In this document: positions 52,000-61,040 of the stretch, piece by piece | Layout: every line of letters begins with the position of its first letter | Numbering within the stretch: the first letter of the stretch is position 1 | Program-made: the position numbers and the translations under genes | Notes under the pieces: generated by a model | What the model was told of the DNA's origin: nothing | Database searches by the model: none | The model's input: the letters and a program-made list of their open reading frames with translations, nothing else | Origin: DATEDA01 sp963820965 | GTDB lineage: Bacteria > Pseudomonadota > Gammaproteobacteria > Burkholderiales > SG8-39 | Length of the DNA: 64,000 bases | Assembly: GCA_963820965.1 (NCBI GenBank) | Contig: CAWGCC010000064.1 | Location: 124,001 to 188,000 of the forward strand | Reading direction: 5' to 3'

Positions 52000-53117
52000 A
52001 GCTAGCGATGTTCATGATGCCGCTGCACCCGCCGTCGCGGCCGCCCGCGGAGACGCTCGCCGAGGACCGCGAGGCGATCCTGCTCGCCGACCGCCTGGGC
52101 TTCGCCGAAGCCTACGTCGGCGAGCACGTCACCGACCTCGCCGAGAACGTGACCTCGTGCCTGATGTTCCTAGCGAGCGTCGCGCACGACACGAAGAACA
52201 TCGTCCTCGGCAGCGGCACGATCAACATGCCGAACACCCACCCGGCCGCGGTCGCGGCGCAAGTGGCGATGCTCGACCACATGCTGAAAGGCCGCTTCAT
52301 CATGGGCATCAGCCCGGGGGGGCTGATGTCGGATGCCGAGGTGTTCGGCAACTACCAGAAGGACCGCAACGCGATCTTTCTCGAGTCGATCAACATGGTC
52401 CTCGACATCTGGAAGGGGGAGCCGCCGTACAACCTCTCCGGGCAGTACTTCAGCGTCACCACCGACAAGACCAAGATCATCGAGATCGGACAGGGCGCGA
52501 TCCTTAAGCCCTACCAGCAGCCGCACCCGCCGATCGTCGTCACCGCGGTGGCGCCGCACTCGAAGGGCGTGACCGAAGCGGCCAAACGCGGGTGGCAGCC
52601 GATCTCGGCGAACTTCCTGCTGCCGGAATGGGTGGCGAGCCACTGGCCGCGCTACGTCGAAGGCCGCCTGGCGGCCGGCAGGCAGGCCGACCCGGCGGAG
52701 TGGCGGGTCGCCAAGTCGATCTTCGTCGCCGATGACGAGGCGACAGCCAGGCGCTACGGGCTTTCGGCCGAGGGTCCGTACCATTTCTACTTCAAGCAGC
52801 TCGTGCGCAAGCTCGTGACGTTCGGCCGCTCGAACCTCTTCAAGCTCGACCAGAGCGAGCCCGACGAGAAGATCACGCCGGAGTACATCACCAACAAGCT
52901 GGTGATCGCCGGCACGGTGGACCGCGTGGTCGATCAGCTGCTGGCGTTCCGGGAACAGATCGGGGATTTCGGCACGCTGGTGTACGCGTGTCACGATTGG
53001 ATCGATCCCGCGCTCGGGAAGCGGTCGATGCAACTCCTCGCCGAGCAGGTGATGCCGCGCCTGAACGACGCGATCGCCCGCTCGCGCCCGGCGTCGGCGC
53101 GACGCGCGACGTCCTGA
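51996..53117 (+). CDS. LLM-class flavin-dependent monooxygenase (luciferase-like)
   Basis: 373 residues. A bacterial-luciferase-like TIM barrel: MFMMPLHPP, FAEAYVGEHV, LGSGTINMPNTHPA, GRFIMGISPGG and PPIVVTAVAPHS. The long length and DLAENV fit the alkanal/limonene monooxygenase branch. It uses reduced FMN (or F420 in some relatives) and O2. Coupled with two polyol-type dehydrogenases it could oxygenate a cyclic or sulfonated compound; the substrate is not determinable here. Confidence 0.85.
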   Translation: MKLAMFMMPLHPPSRPPAETLAEDREAILLADRLGFAEAYVGEHVTDLAENVTSCLMFLASVAHDTKNIVLGSGTINMPNTHPAAVAAQVAMLDHMLKGRFIMGISPGGLMSDAEVFGNYQKDRNAIFLESINMVLDIWKGEPPYNLSGQYFSVTTDKTKIIEIGQGAILKPYQQPHPPIVVTAVAPHSKGVTEAAKRGWQPISANFLLPEWVASHWPRYVEGRLAAGRQADPAEWRVAKSIFVADDEATARRYGLSAEGPYHFYFKQLVRKLVTFGRSNLFKLDQSEPDEKITPEYITNKLVIAGTVDRVVDQLLAFREQIGDFGTLVYACHDWIDPALGKRSMQLLAEQVMPRLNDAIARSRPASARRATS

Positions 53118-53141
53118 GCCGCGCGCCGCGCACGCCGCCGG

Positions 53142-53225
53142 CTATCTGATCGCGACCGGCGCAACCGTCGAGCCCGAGCCGCCCTGGACCTTCAGCGGTT
53201 GCATGGCGAACGCGAACTCGTAGAC
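53142..53225 (-). pseudogene. C-terminal remnant of a cyclase/kynurenine-formamidase-like protein
   Basis: The last 27 codons of a minus-strand frame read VYEFAFAMQPLKVQG and GSTVAPVAIR before TAG. Cyclase-family proteins commonly end in a pattern like EFAFVMAPLKxxGATGSPVNPxAI. The rest of the gene is missing; the frame upstream does not continue the family. The fragment lies between the LLM operon and aspartate dehydrogenase. Confidence 0.5.
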
Positions 53226-53357
53226 GCGCTTCGCGCATCGAACACTGTCAAGCGGTCCATTTCGTGCACACTCGCCCGCGCCGCCGGACAGGGTCCATGC
53301 GGCGCGGCTGTTCGGACGGACCAGACCCCGATAGAGTGACTGCTTGCGGAGGGAGTC

Positions 53358-54167
53358 ATGCGACATATCCTGCTGATCGGCATGGGCGGCATCGGCCGCC
53401 ACGTCGCCCACGCGCTGCAGAACGAGGCAAACCGCGTGCGGCTGTCGATTCTCGTGCGCAGCCAGTACGTGCGCGAGGTCAAGGCGCGCCTCGAAGATGT
53501 GGCACGGGGAGAAGTGCAGGTGGTCGACCAGTTCGAGAAGCTCACCGATATTCCGGAGCTCGCGGTCGAGTGCGCCGGCCACGCGGCGGTAGCCGAGTAC
53601 GGCGAGACGTGCCTGACGAGCGGGGCGGATTTCCTCGTCACGTCGGTCGGCGCGCTGACCGACGCTTATCTGCTCCGCCGGCTCGAGCGGGCGAGCCGGA
53701 CCCACATCGGCAAGGTGCTGATCCCGGCCGGCGCACTCGCCGGCATCGACGGGCTCGCGGCGGCGCGCCACGGCGGGCTCGAGCGCGTGCGCTACACGTC
53801 GCGCAAGCTGCCGCTCGCGTGGGTGGATACGCCGGCGGAGAAGATGTGCGACCTCGGCTCGCTCACCACCTCGACCGAGTTCTACGCCGGAAATGCCGGC
53901 GATGCGGCGCGGCTTTTTCCGCAGAACGCCAACGTCGCGGCGACGATCGCTCTCGCGGGGCTCGGGTTCGACCGGACCGAGGTGTCGCTGAACGCCGACC
54001 CCGAGGCGCCGGGCAACGTGCACATCATCGAGGCCGAGGGCGGGTTCGGGCGGCTTCGCGTCGAGATCGAGAACAAGCCGCTCGCCGACAACCCGAAGAC
54101 TTCCACGCTCGCCGCGCTATCGGTCCTGCGCGCGATCCACAACCGGATCGGGGCGATCCAGATCTAG
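53358..54167 (+). CDS. L-aspartate dehydrogenase-like protein
   Basis: 269 residues. N-terminal Rossmann motif ILLIGMGGIGRHVA, VECAGHAAVAEYG, the VTSVGAL strand, IPAGALAGIDGLAAARHGG and the C-terminal NPKTSTLAALSVLRAIHN, the usual order in aspartate dehydrogenases of the NadX/AspDH family. The reaction converts aspartate to iminoaspartate or oxaloacetate, for NAD synthesis or catabolism. GGAGGG precedes the ATG. Its TAG shares CTAG with the stop of the convergent ftsH. Confidence 0.8.
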   Translation: MRHILLIGMGGIGRHVAHALQNEANRVRLSILVRSQYVREVKARLEDVARGEVQVVDQFEKLTDIPELAVECAGHAAVAEYGETCLTSGADFLVTSVGALTDAYLLRRLERASRTHIGKVLIPAGALAGIDGLAAARHGGLERVRYTSRKLPLAWVDTPAEKMCDLGSLTTSTEFYAGNAGDAARLFPQNANVAATIALAGLGFDRTEVSLNADPEAPGNVHIIEAEGGFGRLRVEIENKPLADNPKTSTLAALSVLRAIHNRIGAIQI

Positions 54168-56002
54168 GCGGGCAACGGGGCGGCGGCAGTCGTTGCCGGG
54201 GTGGCCTGTAACGCCTTCAGCTCGTCCTCGTTCAGCGTCTCTTTCTGCAGCAGCAGTTGCGCGCCCCGCTCGAGGATGGGGCGCCTGTCGTTGAGGATTC
54301 CGATCGCCTTGGCCAACGCGCGGTCGACGAGACCCTTGACCGCGGCGTCGATCTCGCGCGCCGTCTCCTCGCTGTACTCCCGACTCTTCACCGCGCCGCC
54401 CGGCAGCGCGAGAAACGGGCTCTGCTCGGTCTCGTACGCGACCGGGCCGAGCTTCTCGACCATGCCGAAGCGCATCACCATGCTGCGCGCGATATTGGCG
54501 ACCTTCTGCAGGTCGTCGGCCGCGCCGGTGGAGATCTCGTCGAAGACGACGTGCTCCGCGGCGCGCCCGCCGAGCAGCACCGCCATCTTGTTCTCGAGCT
54601 CGGTGGTCGTCATGAGGAACCGATCCTCGAGCGGGCGCTGGATGGTGTAGCCCAGCGCGCCGATGCCGCGCGGGATGATGGAGATCTTGTGCACCGGATC
54701 GGCGCCGGGCAGCGTCATCGCCACGAGCGCGTGCCCCATCTCGTGATAGGCGACGGTGCGCCGCTCCTTCTCGTTGAGGACGCGGTTCTTCTTCTCCAGC
54801 CCGGCCACGATGCGCTCGATGCCGTCGTTGAAATCCTTCAATGCGACGGCCGCTGCGCCCCGGCGCGTGGCGAGGAGGGCGGCCTCATTCACCAGGTTCG
54901 CCAGATCGGCCCCGGAGAAGCCGGGTGTGAGCGCGGCGATCTTCTCGGGATCGACGTCGTCCGCGAGCTTCACCTTCTTGAGGTGCACCTGCAGGATCTC
55001 GATCCGGCCCTTCTTGTCCGGGCGGTCGACGAGCACCTGCCGGTCGAACCGGCCGGCGCGCAGCAGCGCCGGATCGAGGATCTCGGGCCGGTTGGTCGCA
55101 CCGATCAGGATCAGCCCGCTCGAGGAGTCGAAGCCGTCGAGCTCGACTAGGAGCTGGTTCAGGGTCTGCTCCTTCTCGTCGTGACCGCCGACGCCGTACG
55201 CGCCGCGAGCGCGCCCGAGCGCGTCCAGCTCGTCGATGAAGATGATCGCCGGCGCGAGCTTGCGCGCCTGCTCGAAAAGGTCGCGGACCCGCGCCGCGCC
55301 GACGCCGACGAACATCTCGACGAACTCCGAGCCGTTGATCGACAGGAACGGCACCCCCGACTCCCCGGCGACCGCGCGGGCGAGCAGCGTCTTGCCGGTG
55401 CCGGGCGGGCCGACGAGCAGGATTCCCTTCGGGAGCCGCCCGCCGAGGCGGCCGTATTCCTTCGGGTTCTTGAGGAACTCGACGATTTCCTGCAGCTCCT
55501 CCTTCGCCTCGTCGACGCCGGCGACGTCCGCGAACGTCACCTTGACGTCCTTTTCCATGTAGATCTTCGCCTTGCTCTTTCCGATCGACAGGAAGCCGCC
55601 GCCCATGCCCTGTTTCTCGGCGAACTTGCGCATGACGAACCACCACAGGCCGAAAAAGACCACCGCCGGCAGCACGAACCCGAGGATGTCGCGCAGAAAC
55701 GTGCTCTCGAGCGCCCCGCTGAACTTGACGCCGTACTGCTCGAGCTCCTTTGCGAACTCCGGGTCCACGCGCACCGCGACGAAGCGGGTGCGCTTGTCGC
55801 CCAGAGGCTCCTTGAACTTGCCCTCGACGGCATTTTCGCGGACGACAACCTCCTCGATCTTGCCCTGCTTGAGGTAGTCGACGAACTCGCTGTAGGTGAT
55901 CGGCTCGACGGTGCGCATCTCGACCCACACGCTGTGGAGCCACATCACGGCGAGGGCCGCGAGGACGAAGTACCAGAGGTTGATCTGTGTTTGTCGTTCC
56001 AT
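54164..56002 (-). CDS. ftsH: ATP-dependent zinc metalloprotease FtsH
   Basis: 612 residues. One N-terminal membrane segment (LWYFVLAALAVMWLHSVWV), a periplasmic region with YSEFVDYLKQGKI, and a second membrane segment (GFVLPAVVFFGLWWFVM). The AAA module has Walker A GPPGTGKTLLA, Walker B IIFIDELDALG and SRH ATNRPEILDPALLRAGRFDRQ. The zinc site is HEMGH, where most FtsH have HEAGH. FtsH degrades membrane and unstable proteins. It lacks the close neighbours of the housekeeping copy (rlmE, folP), so it may be a second copy. Confidence 0.9.
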   Translation of the reverse strand: MERQTQINLWYFVLAALAVMWLHSVWVEMRTVEPITYSEFVDYLKQGKIEEVVVRENAVEGKFKEPLGDKRTRFVAVRVDPEFAKELEQYGVKFSGALESTFLRDILGFVLPAVVFFGLWWFVMRKFAEKQGMGGGFLSIGKSKAKIYMEKDVKVTFADVAGVDEAKEELQEIVEFLKNPKEYGRLGGRLPKGILLVGPPGTGKTLLARAVAGESGVPFLSINGSEFVEMFVGVGAARVRDLFEQARKLAPAIIFIDELDALGRARGAYGVGGHDEKEQTLNQLLVELDGFDSSSGLILIGATNRPEILDPALLRAGRFDRQVLVDRPDKKGRIEILQVHLKKVKLADDVDPEKIAALTPGFSGADLANLVNEAALLATRRGAAAVALKDFNDGIERIVAGLEKKNRVLNEKERRTVAYHEMGHALVAMTLPGADPVHKISIIPRGIGALGYTIQRPLEDRFLMTTTELENKMAVLLGGRAAEHVVFDEISTGAADDLQKVANIARSMVMRFGMVEKLGPVAYETEQSPFLALPGGAVKSREYSEETAREIDAAVKGLVDRALAKAIGILNDRRPILERGAQLLLQKETLNEDELKALQATPATTAAAPLPA

Positions 56003-56158
56003 GGAGGGTGAAAAGCGATTGCGCGATGCGGAGCGCGATTTTCCGGTTGCGGACGGCGTCGGCCGGGGTCAGAATTCCCGCAAGCGCCGTACCTGACGTC
56101 GATCGCGTCCGGACAGGGGACATGGGTCCGCCGGGCGCGGATTCAAGGAGCGAGAGCC

Positions 56159-56443
56159 ATGGGCCGAGCGATTCCCGAGCCGCCGCGGGACTTCGAGAAG
56201 ACCTGCATCATCGAGCGCCCCGACGGGTTCTACTGGCAGTCGGAAGGGACCGGCGAGGAGTACGGTCCGTTTCCCACCCGCGCCGAAGCCGAAGCGGACA
56301 TGGAATCCGGCGGCGAGGTCGAGGATCTCGATGTCGAGAACACGCTGGACGAAATGGAGGCCGAGATCAGCGTCTCCGGTTGGGTCGATCCCGACACGGG
56401 CGACCTCGGCGAGAGCTGGACCCCGCGGCTGGAAGACCACTAG
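56159..56443 (+). CDS. Small acidic conserved hypothetical protein
   Basis: 94 residues, strongly acidic. The first half holds the recurring motif RPDGFYWQSEGTGEEYGPF with FPTRAEAEADM, seen in other proteobacterial hypothetical proteins as a small beta-hairpin unit followed by a helix. The second half is Asp/Glu-rich. GGAGCG precedes the ATG. Its stop shares CTAG with the convergent DUF4126 gene. Confidence 0.6.
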   Translation: MGRAIPEPPRDFEKTCIIERPDGFYWQSEGTGEEYGPFPTRAEAEADMESGGEVEDLDVENTLDEMEAEISVSGWVDPDTGDLGESWTPRLEDH

Positions 56444-57039
56444 CCCGCCTCGCGCGGTCCGCCCGCAAGTCTGCCGAGCAGCCGCTTCATCGCCCGGAGG
56501 AGCTTCGGCACGAGCCACGCCGCGGCGATCAGGAACGCAGCCAGCAGCACCAGGAACACGACCGGCGCCTTGATCGCCGCGAGGAAGCCGGCCGGCACCA
56601 GCAGGTCCTCCGCCAACGACGCCGCCCAGTTCGAGAACGGTTCCGGCGACGTGTTGATCACCGCCCGCGCGCCCGACTTGGTCAGATGCGCCCCCGAGGC
56701 GATCGCCCCGCCGAGGATCGCCGCCACCATGACCCAGACCGGATCTGTCTGACCGAGCGCGGCGGCCGCGAGCACGGCGCCCGCCGGTACCCGGATAAAC
56801 GTGTGCACCGCGTCCCAGACGCTGTCGAAGGCCGGCACCTTGTCGGCCACGAACTCGCCGAGCGCCATGACCCCCGAGGCGGCGAGCACGAGCGGATGCT
56901 GGAGCACCTCGAGCGCCGGGGGCAGGGTCAGATAGCCGAAACGGGCCATCACGCCGGCGATGAATAGCACCGCGTAGAGGCGGATGCCGCTCGCCCAGGC
57001 CAATCCCGCGCCGAGCGCGATGCTGTGCAGCCAGTCCAT
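56440..57039 (-). CDS. DUF4126-domain membrane protein
   Basis: 199 residues from ATG 57039. Five or so hydrophobic segments; family features are GAGLAWASGIRLYAVLFIAGV, a conserved ADKVPAFDSVWDAVHTFIRVPAGA and GAHLTKSGARAVINTSPEPFSN. The function is unknown. The C-terminus is basic (LLRAMKRLLGRLAGG). It stands alone, divergent from the liv operon. Confidence 0.8.
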   Translation of the reverse strand: MDWLHSIALGAGLAWASGIRLYAVLFIAGVMARFGYLTLPPALEVLQHPLVLAASGVMALGEFVADKVPAFDSVWDAVHTFIRVPAGAVLAAAALGQTDPVWVMVAAILGGAIASGAHLTKSGARAVINTSPEPFSNWAASLAEDLLVPAGFLAAIKAPVVFLVLLAAFLIAAAWLVPKLLRAMKRLLGRLAGGPREAG

Positions 57040-57187
57040 GGCGGCATTATAGGAACGCGCGCGTTTGCGTCGCCCCGGCCGCCGATGGGACAATCCGCGC
57101 CGGCCGGCGGCCCCGTCTTCGAGCGGGCGACGGCAGAACGATCGCCGCGTGCCCGTGTTGTAGCGTCTCATCCGAGGAGCGAAGTCC

Positions 57188-58441
57188 ATGCGCACCAGCC
57201 AGACTGTCCGGGCACCCAAGCGCCGCCGGATGCTGCAGGCCGCCGCCGCGTCCGCAGCCCTGTCGAGTCTCGGCTTTCCGGCGATCGTCTGCGGACAGGC
57301 GTCCACGCTCAAGGTCGGAATCCTGCTGCCGCGCTCGGGCTTCCAGGGATTCATCGGCCAGTCGTGCCAGAAGGGCGCCGACCTCGCGCCCGGCGTGATC
57401 AAGGGGCTGCTCGGGGTGAACGTCGAGTTGATGAACGCCGACACCGAGACCAACGTCGACACCGCGCGCACCCGCGCCGAGCGCCTGATCCAGGAAGGCG
57501 CGAACGTGCTCGTCGGCCCGTTCGACTCGGGCGCCGCCTCCGCGATCGCGCAGGTCGCCGAGCAGCGCGGCGTGCCGTTCGTGATCAACATCGCCGCTGC
57601 GCCCCAGATCACCGAGCAGGGCTACGGCTACGTGTTCCGCAACTTCCCCACCGCTCCCGAACTCGTCACCAACGGCCTCGCGCTGATCGGCGACCTGTTC
57701 CGCGCGACCAGCACCGTGCCGCGCACGGCGGTGTACATGCACGTCAACGATACCTTCGGGCAGGCGAACACGCGGGCGATCCAGGCGATCCTGCCGCGCC
57801 TCACCCAGCTCCCGTTCAAGATCGTGGAGACGATTTCCTACGACCCCGCGAGCAAGGACCTGACCGTCGAGGTCTCGAAGGCGAGGGCGGCGAAGGCCGA
57901 TTTCCTGCTGCTCGTCTCCCGACTCAACGACGCGATCATTCTGCGCCGCGAGATGGTGAAGCAGCGGTGGAACCCGATGGGCGTGGTTAGTCCGGGCTCG
58001 CCGGGGATGTACGAGGAGCAGTTCTACAAGGCCCTCGGCAAGCTCTCCGAGTACTGCATCTCCAACGTGCCCTGGTACGATCCGAAGGCGCCGCTCACGA
58101 AGACCGTCGAGGCGGCGTTCAAGAAGCAGAACCCGAACGACTCCCTGAAGTTCCATGCCCTCAACGTCGGCTTCACGTTCGAGGCAATCCTCATCGCCGC
58201 GGACGCTTTCCGACGGGCGAAGTCGACCGACCCGAAGGTGCTGACCGACGCGATCAGGCAGACGAACATCACCTCGCGGGTGATGCTGGGCGGCCCGATC
58301 AAGTTCAACGCGAAGGGCCAGGTCGAGGGCAACGCCTCCGCGTGCATCCAGAACCTGAACCTGAGCCCGACCGTCGTGCTGCCGGCGAGCGCCGCCGAGA
58401 CGAAGCCGGTGTTCCCGGTGCCCGATTACAGGCCGGCGTAG
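57188..58441 (+). CDS. ABC transporter substrate-binding protein, branched-chain amino-acid type
   Basis: 417 residues. The N-terminus (RAPKRRRMLQAAAASAALSSLG) looks like a Tat or long Sec signal. The Leu/Ile/Val-binding fold follows: LKVGILLPRSGFQGFIGQ, NADTETNVDTARTRAERLI, VNIAAAPQITEQGYGY and VGFTFEAILIAADAFRRA. Binding proteins of this type take amino acids, short amides, aromatic acids or urea. First gene of the five-gene transporter operon; GAGGAGCG precedes the ATG. Confidence 0.9.
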   Translation: MRTSQTVRAPKRRRMLQAAAASAALSSLGFPAIVCGQASTLKVGILLPRSGFQGFIGQSCQKGADLAPGVIKGLLGVNVELMNADTETNVDTARTRAERLIQEGANVLVGPFDSGAASAIAQVAEQRGVPFVINIAAAPQITEQGYGYVFRNFPTAPELVTNGLALIGDLFRATSTVPRTAVYMHVNDTFGQANTRAIQAILPRLTQLPFKIVETISYDPASKDLTVEVSKARAAKADFLLLVSRLNDAIILRREMVKQRWNPMGVVSPGSPGMYEEQFYKALGKLSEYCISNVPWYDPKAPLTKTVEAAFKKQNPNDSLKFHALNVGFTFEAILIAADAFRRAKSTDPKVLTDAIRQTNITSRVMLGGPIKFNAKGQVEGNASACIQNLNLSPTVVLPASAAETKPVFPVPDYRPA

Positions 58442-58468
58442 CTCGCGCTCGGGGAGGGCCGGCCCCTC

Positions 58469-59338
58469 ATGGACCCGGTCAACGTCGCGAATCTCGCTCT
58501 CGCCGGCGTCCTCACCGGCCTGGTCTACGGGCTGATGGCGCTCGGGCTGTCGGTGATCTTCGGCGTCGTGCGGGTAGTGAACTTCGCGCACGGCGAGATG
58601 ATGACGATCGCCATGTACGCGACCGTCGTGCTCTTCGCCGCGCTCGGGCTCGACCCGTTCCTCGCGGTCGTGCCGGTGGCGATCGCGTTCTTCGTCTTCG
58701 GGTACGCGCTGCAGGCGGCGCTCATCAACCCGTTCATCACCCGGCCCGAGCACTCGCAGTTCATGCTGCTCGTCGCGGTCGCGATCATCATGGTCAACGC
58801 GCTGCTCATGATCTTCGGCCCGAGCGCGCGCAACGTCCAGCTCGACTACCTGCTGGAGTCGATCGAGCTCGGCCCGCTCCTGCTCGATCGCGGCAAACTG
58901 TACGGCGCGATCGTGGCCTGCGTGACGTCGGGACTGCTGTTCGCATTCTTCAGGTTCACGCGCACCGGCACGGCGATCCGCGCATGCGCAGACAACTATC
59001 TCGGCGCCAAGGTGGTGGGCCTCGACGTGAAGCGCTACTACGCGTTCACGTTCGGTCTCGGCGCCGCGTGCGTCGCCGTCGCCGGGTGCGTGATGTGCCT
59101 CCTCGTCGACGTAACCCCGGTCCTCGGACCCGCGTACACGCTGCTCGCGTTCGTGATCGTGATCGTCGGCGGCCTCGGGTCGATGGGCGGGGCGCTTCTC
59201 GGCGGCGTCCTGATCGGCGTGTCCGAAGCGCTCGCGGGGCTCTTCATCGCACCGTCGGCGAAGAGCATGATCAGCTTCGCGTTGCTGATCCTCGTGCTGC
59301 TCTTTCGCCCGCAGGGTCTGCTCGGGAAGCGGTCGTGA
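58469..59338 (+). CDS. livH: Branched-chain amino-acid-type ABC transporter permease LivH
   Basis: 289 residues, about eight membrane segments. Family motifs: GLVYGLMALGLSVIFGVVRVVNFAHGEMM near the start and the EAA-like region GGLGSMGGALLGGVLIGVSEA near the end. Its stop overlaps the GTG start of livM. It pairs with LivM to form the channel. Confidence 0.9.
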   Translation: MDPVNVANLALAGVLTGLVYGLMALGLSVIFGVVRVVNFAHGEMMTIAMYATVVLFAALGLDPFLAVVPVAIAFFVFGYALQAALINPFITRPEHSQFMLLVAVAIIMVNALLMIFGPSARNVQLDYLLESIELGPLLLDRGKLYGAIVACVTSGLLFAFFRFTRTGTAIRACADNYLGAKVVGLDVKRYYAFTFGLGAACVAVAGCVMCLLVDVTPVLGPAYTLLAFVIVIVGGLGSMGGALLGGVLIGVSEALAGLFIAPSAKSMISFALLILVLLFRPQGLLGKRS

Positions 59339-60312
59339 ACCGGCGCGCCGGCGTCCTGCTGGGAATCCTCGCCGTGACGCTGCTGGCGCTGCCGGCTGTG
59401 GCGAACAGCTACATCCTGTCGGTGGCGACGCTGATCCTCTTCTTCGCGTACGCCGGCCAGGCGTGGAACGTGATGATGGGATTTGCGGGGCAGCTCTCGC
59501 TCGGGCATTCGCTCTACGTCGGGGTCGGAGCGTACGCCGCCGCCGGACTCTTCTTCCACTACGGGATCGGCCCGTGGGCCGGGATCTGGCTCGCGATCGC
59601 GCTGTGCCTGGCGCTCGGGGCGGCGATCGGCTTCCTCGCCTTCCGGTTCGGGATCTCCGGCGTCTATTTCGCGCTGCTCACGATCGCGTTCGCCGAGTTC
59701 ACGCGCATCGGCTTCGATCACATCGCGTGGCTCGGCGGGCCGGGCGGACTGTTCATCAAGGTTGCGCAGCGCGAGCAGCTGGACCTCGCAAACCTGCGCG
59801 GACCACCGGCGATGTTCTACTATCTGATGCTCGCCCTCACGGCGGCCGCGCTTGCACTTTGCGCGTGGCTCCTCAGGAGCCGCGCCGGCTACTACTGGCA
59901 GGCGATCCGCGAGGACGAGCAGGCGGCCCAGTCGCTCGGCATCAACACCTTCCGCTGGAAGATGCTCGCGGTGGTGATCAGCTCGGCGATGACGGCGGTC
60001 GCGGGCGTGTTCTTCGCGTTCTACTACAACAATCTCTTTCCCGAGCAGATCTTCAACATCGGCCGCTCCATCGAGATCATCCTCGGGCCGGTGATCGGCG
60101 GCGTCGGCACGCTGTTCGGGCCGGTGCTGGGCGCGGCCATGCTCGCGATCCTCGCCGACGGGATCACCGAGCTGCTCGCCGTGCTCGGCATCGAGATCCC
60201 GGGCGTGAAGCAGGTGTTCTACGGCCTGGTACTGCTCGTGGTCGTGATGTTCCTCCCGCACGGCATATGGCCGGCGGTCGCGAAGAAGCTGGGTCTCGAG
60301 CGACGGGCCTGA
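59335..60312 (+). CDS. livM: Branched-chain amino-acid-type ABC transporter permease LivM
   Basis: 325 residues from GTG 59335, overlapping the livH stop (GTGA). LivM signatures: AGQAWNVMMGFAGQLSLGHSLYVGVGAY, GISGVYFALLTIAFAEFTRI, GYYWQAIREDEQAAQSLGIN and IGGVGTLFGPVLGA. Multi-pass inner-membrane protein; second half of the transporter channel. Confidence 0.9.
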   Translation: MNRRAGVLLGILAVTLLALPAVANSYILSVATLILFFAYAGQAWNVMMGFAGQLSLGHSLYVGVGAYAAAGLFFHYGIGPWAGIWLAIALCLALGAAIGFLAFRFGISGVYFALLTIAFAEFTRIGFDHIAWLGGPGGLFIKVAQREQLDLANLRGPPAMFYYLMLALTAAALALCAWLLRSRAGYYWQAIREDEQAAQSLGINTFRWKMLAVVISSAMTAVAGVFFAFYYNNLFPEQIFNIGRSIEIILGPVIGGVGTLFGPVLGAAMLAILADGITELLAVLGIEIPGVKQVFYGLVLLVVVMFLPHGIWPAVAKKLGLERRA

Positions 60313-60314
60313 GC

Positions 60315-61040
60315 GTGGCGCTGCTCGAGGTTCGCGAGGTCTCGAAATCCTTCCGCGGGCTGCGTGCGGTCTCGCGCGTGTCGTTCGACGTGGGCGAGGG
60401 CGCCATCGTCGGGCTGATCGGACCCAACGGGGCGGGCAAGACGACGACGTTCAACATGGTGGCCGGCGTGTTCGGGCCGGACGGCGGCGAGATTCGCTTC
60501 GAGGGCCGCCGCATCGACGGCCTGCGCCCCGACCAGGTGTGCGCCGCCGGGATCGGCCGAACATTCCAGATCGTGCGGCCGTTCGCGGGTTTGAGCGTGC
60601 TCGACAACGTCATCGTCGGCGCACTCAAGCGGACGTCCGGCGTGGCCGCAGCGCGGCAGTCGGCGGCGCAGATCTTGGACCAGCTCGGCCTCGGAGCGAA
60701 GCGTGATCTGCCTGCGTCAGCGCTGACGCTTCCGGACCGCAAGCGGCTCGAGGTCGCCCGCGCGCTCGCCACGCGGCCGCGGCTGTTGCTGCTGGACGAG
60801 GTGATGGCGGGGCTCCGGCCGACCGAGTGCGACCAGATGGTTGCGGCGTTCCGGGACATCAATCGCGGCGACGGGCTGACGGTGCTCTTGATCGAGCACG
60901 TCATGCGCGCGGTCATGGCGCTCGCCCGGGAGCTCGTGGTGCTGCATCACGGTGAGGTCCTCGCGCGCGGCGCGCCGGAGGAGGTCGTGCGGAACGCGGC
61001 GGTGCTCCAATGCTATCTCGGCGAGGAGACCGTGATATGA
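60315..61040 (+). CDS. livG: ABC transporter ATP-binding protein LivG
   Basis: 241 residues from GTG 60315, 2 bases after livM. Walker A GPNGAGKTT, IGRTFQIVRPF, Walker B LLLLDEVMAGL and switch His in LIEHVM. The ABC signature reads LTLPDRKRLEVARAL instead of LSYGQQR; this substitution is known in part of the LivG family. It drives uptake with LivF. The stop overlaps the livF start (ATGA). Confidence 0.9.
   Translation: MALLEVREVSKSFRGLRAVSRVSFDVGEGAIVGLIGPNGAGKTTTFNMVAGVFGPDGGEIRFEGRRIDGLRPDQVCAAGIGRTFQIVRPFAGLSVLDNVIVGALKRTSGVAAARQSAAQILDQLGLGAKRDLPASALTLPDRKRLEVARALATRPRLLLLDEVMAGLRPTECDQMVAAFRDINRGDGLTVLLIEHVMRAVMALARELVVLHHGEVLARGAPEEVVRNAAVLQCYLGEETVI

Noticed and set aside
60315..61040. 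Degenerate ABC signature of LivG as a sign of inactivation
   Set aside because: LTLPDRKR in place of LSGGQ occurs in many intact LivG proteins, and Walker A, Walker B and the switch His are complete.
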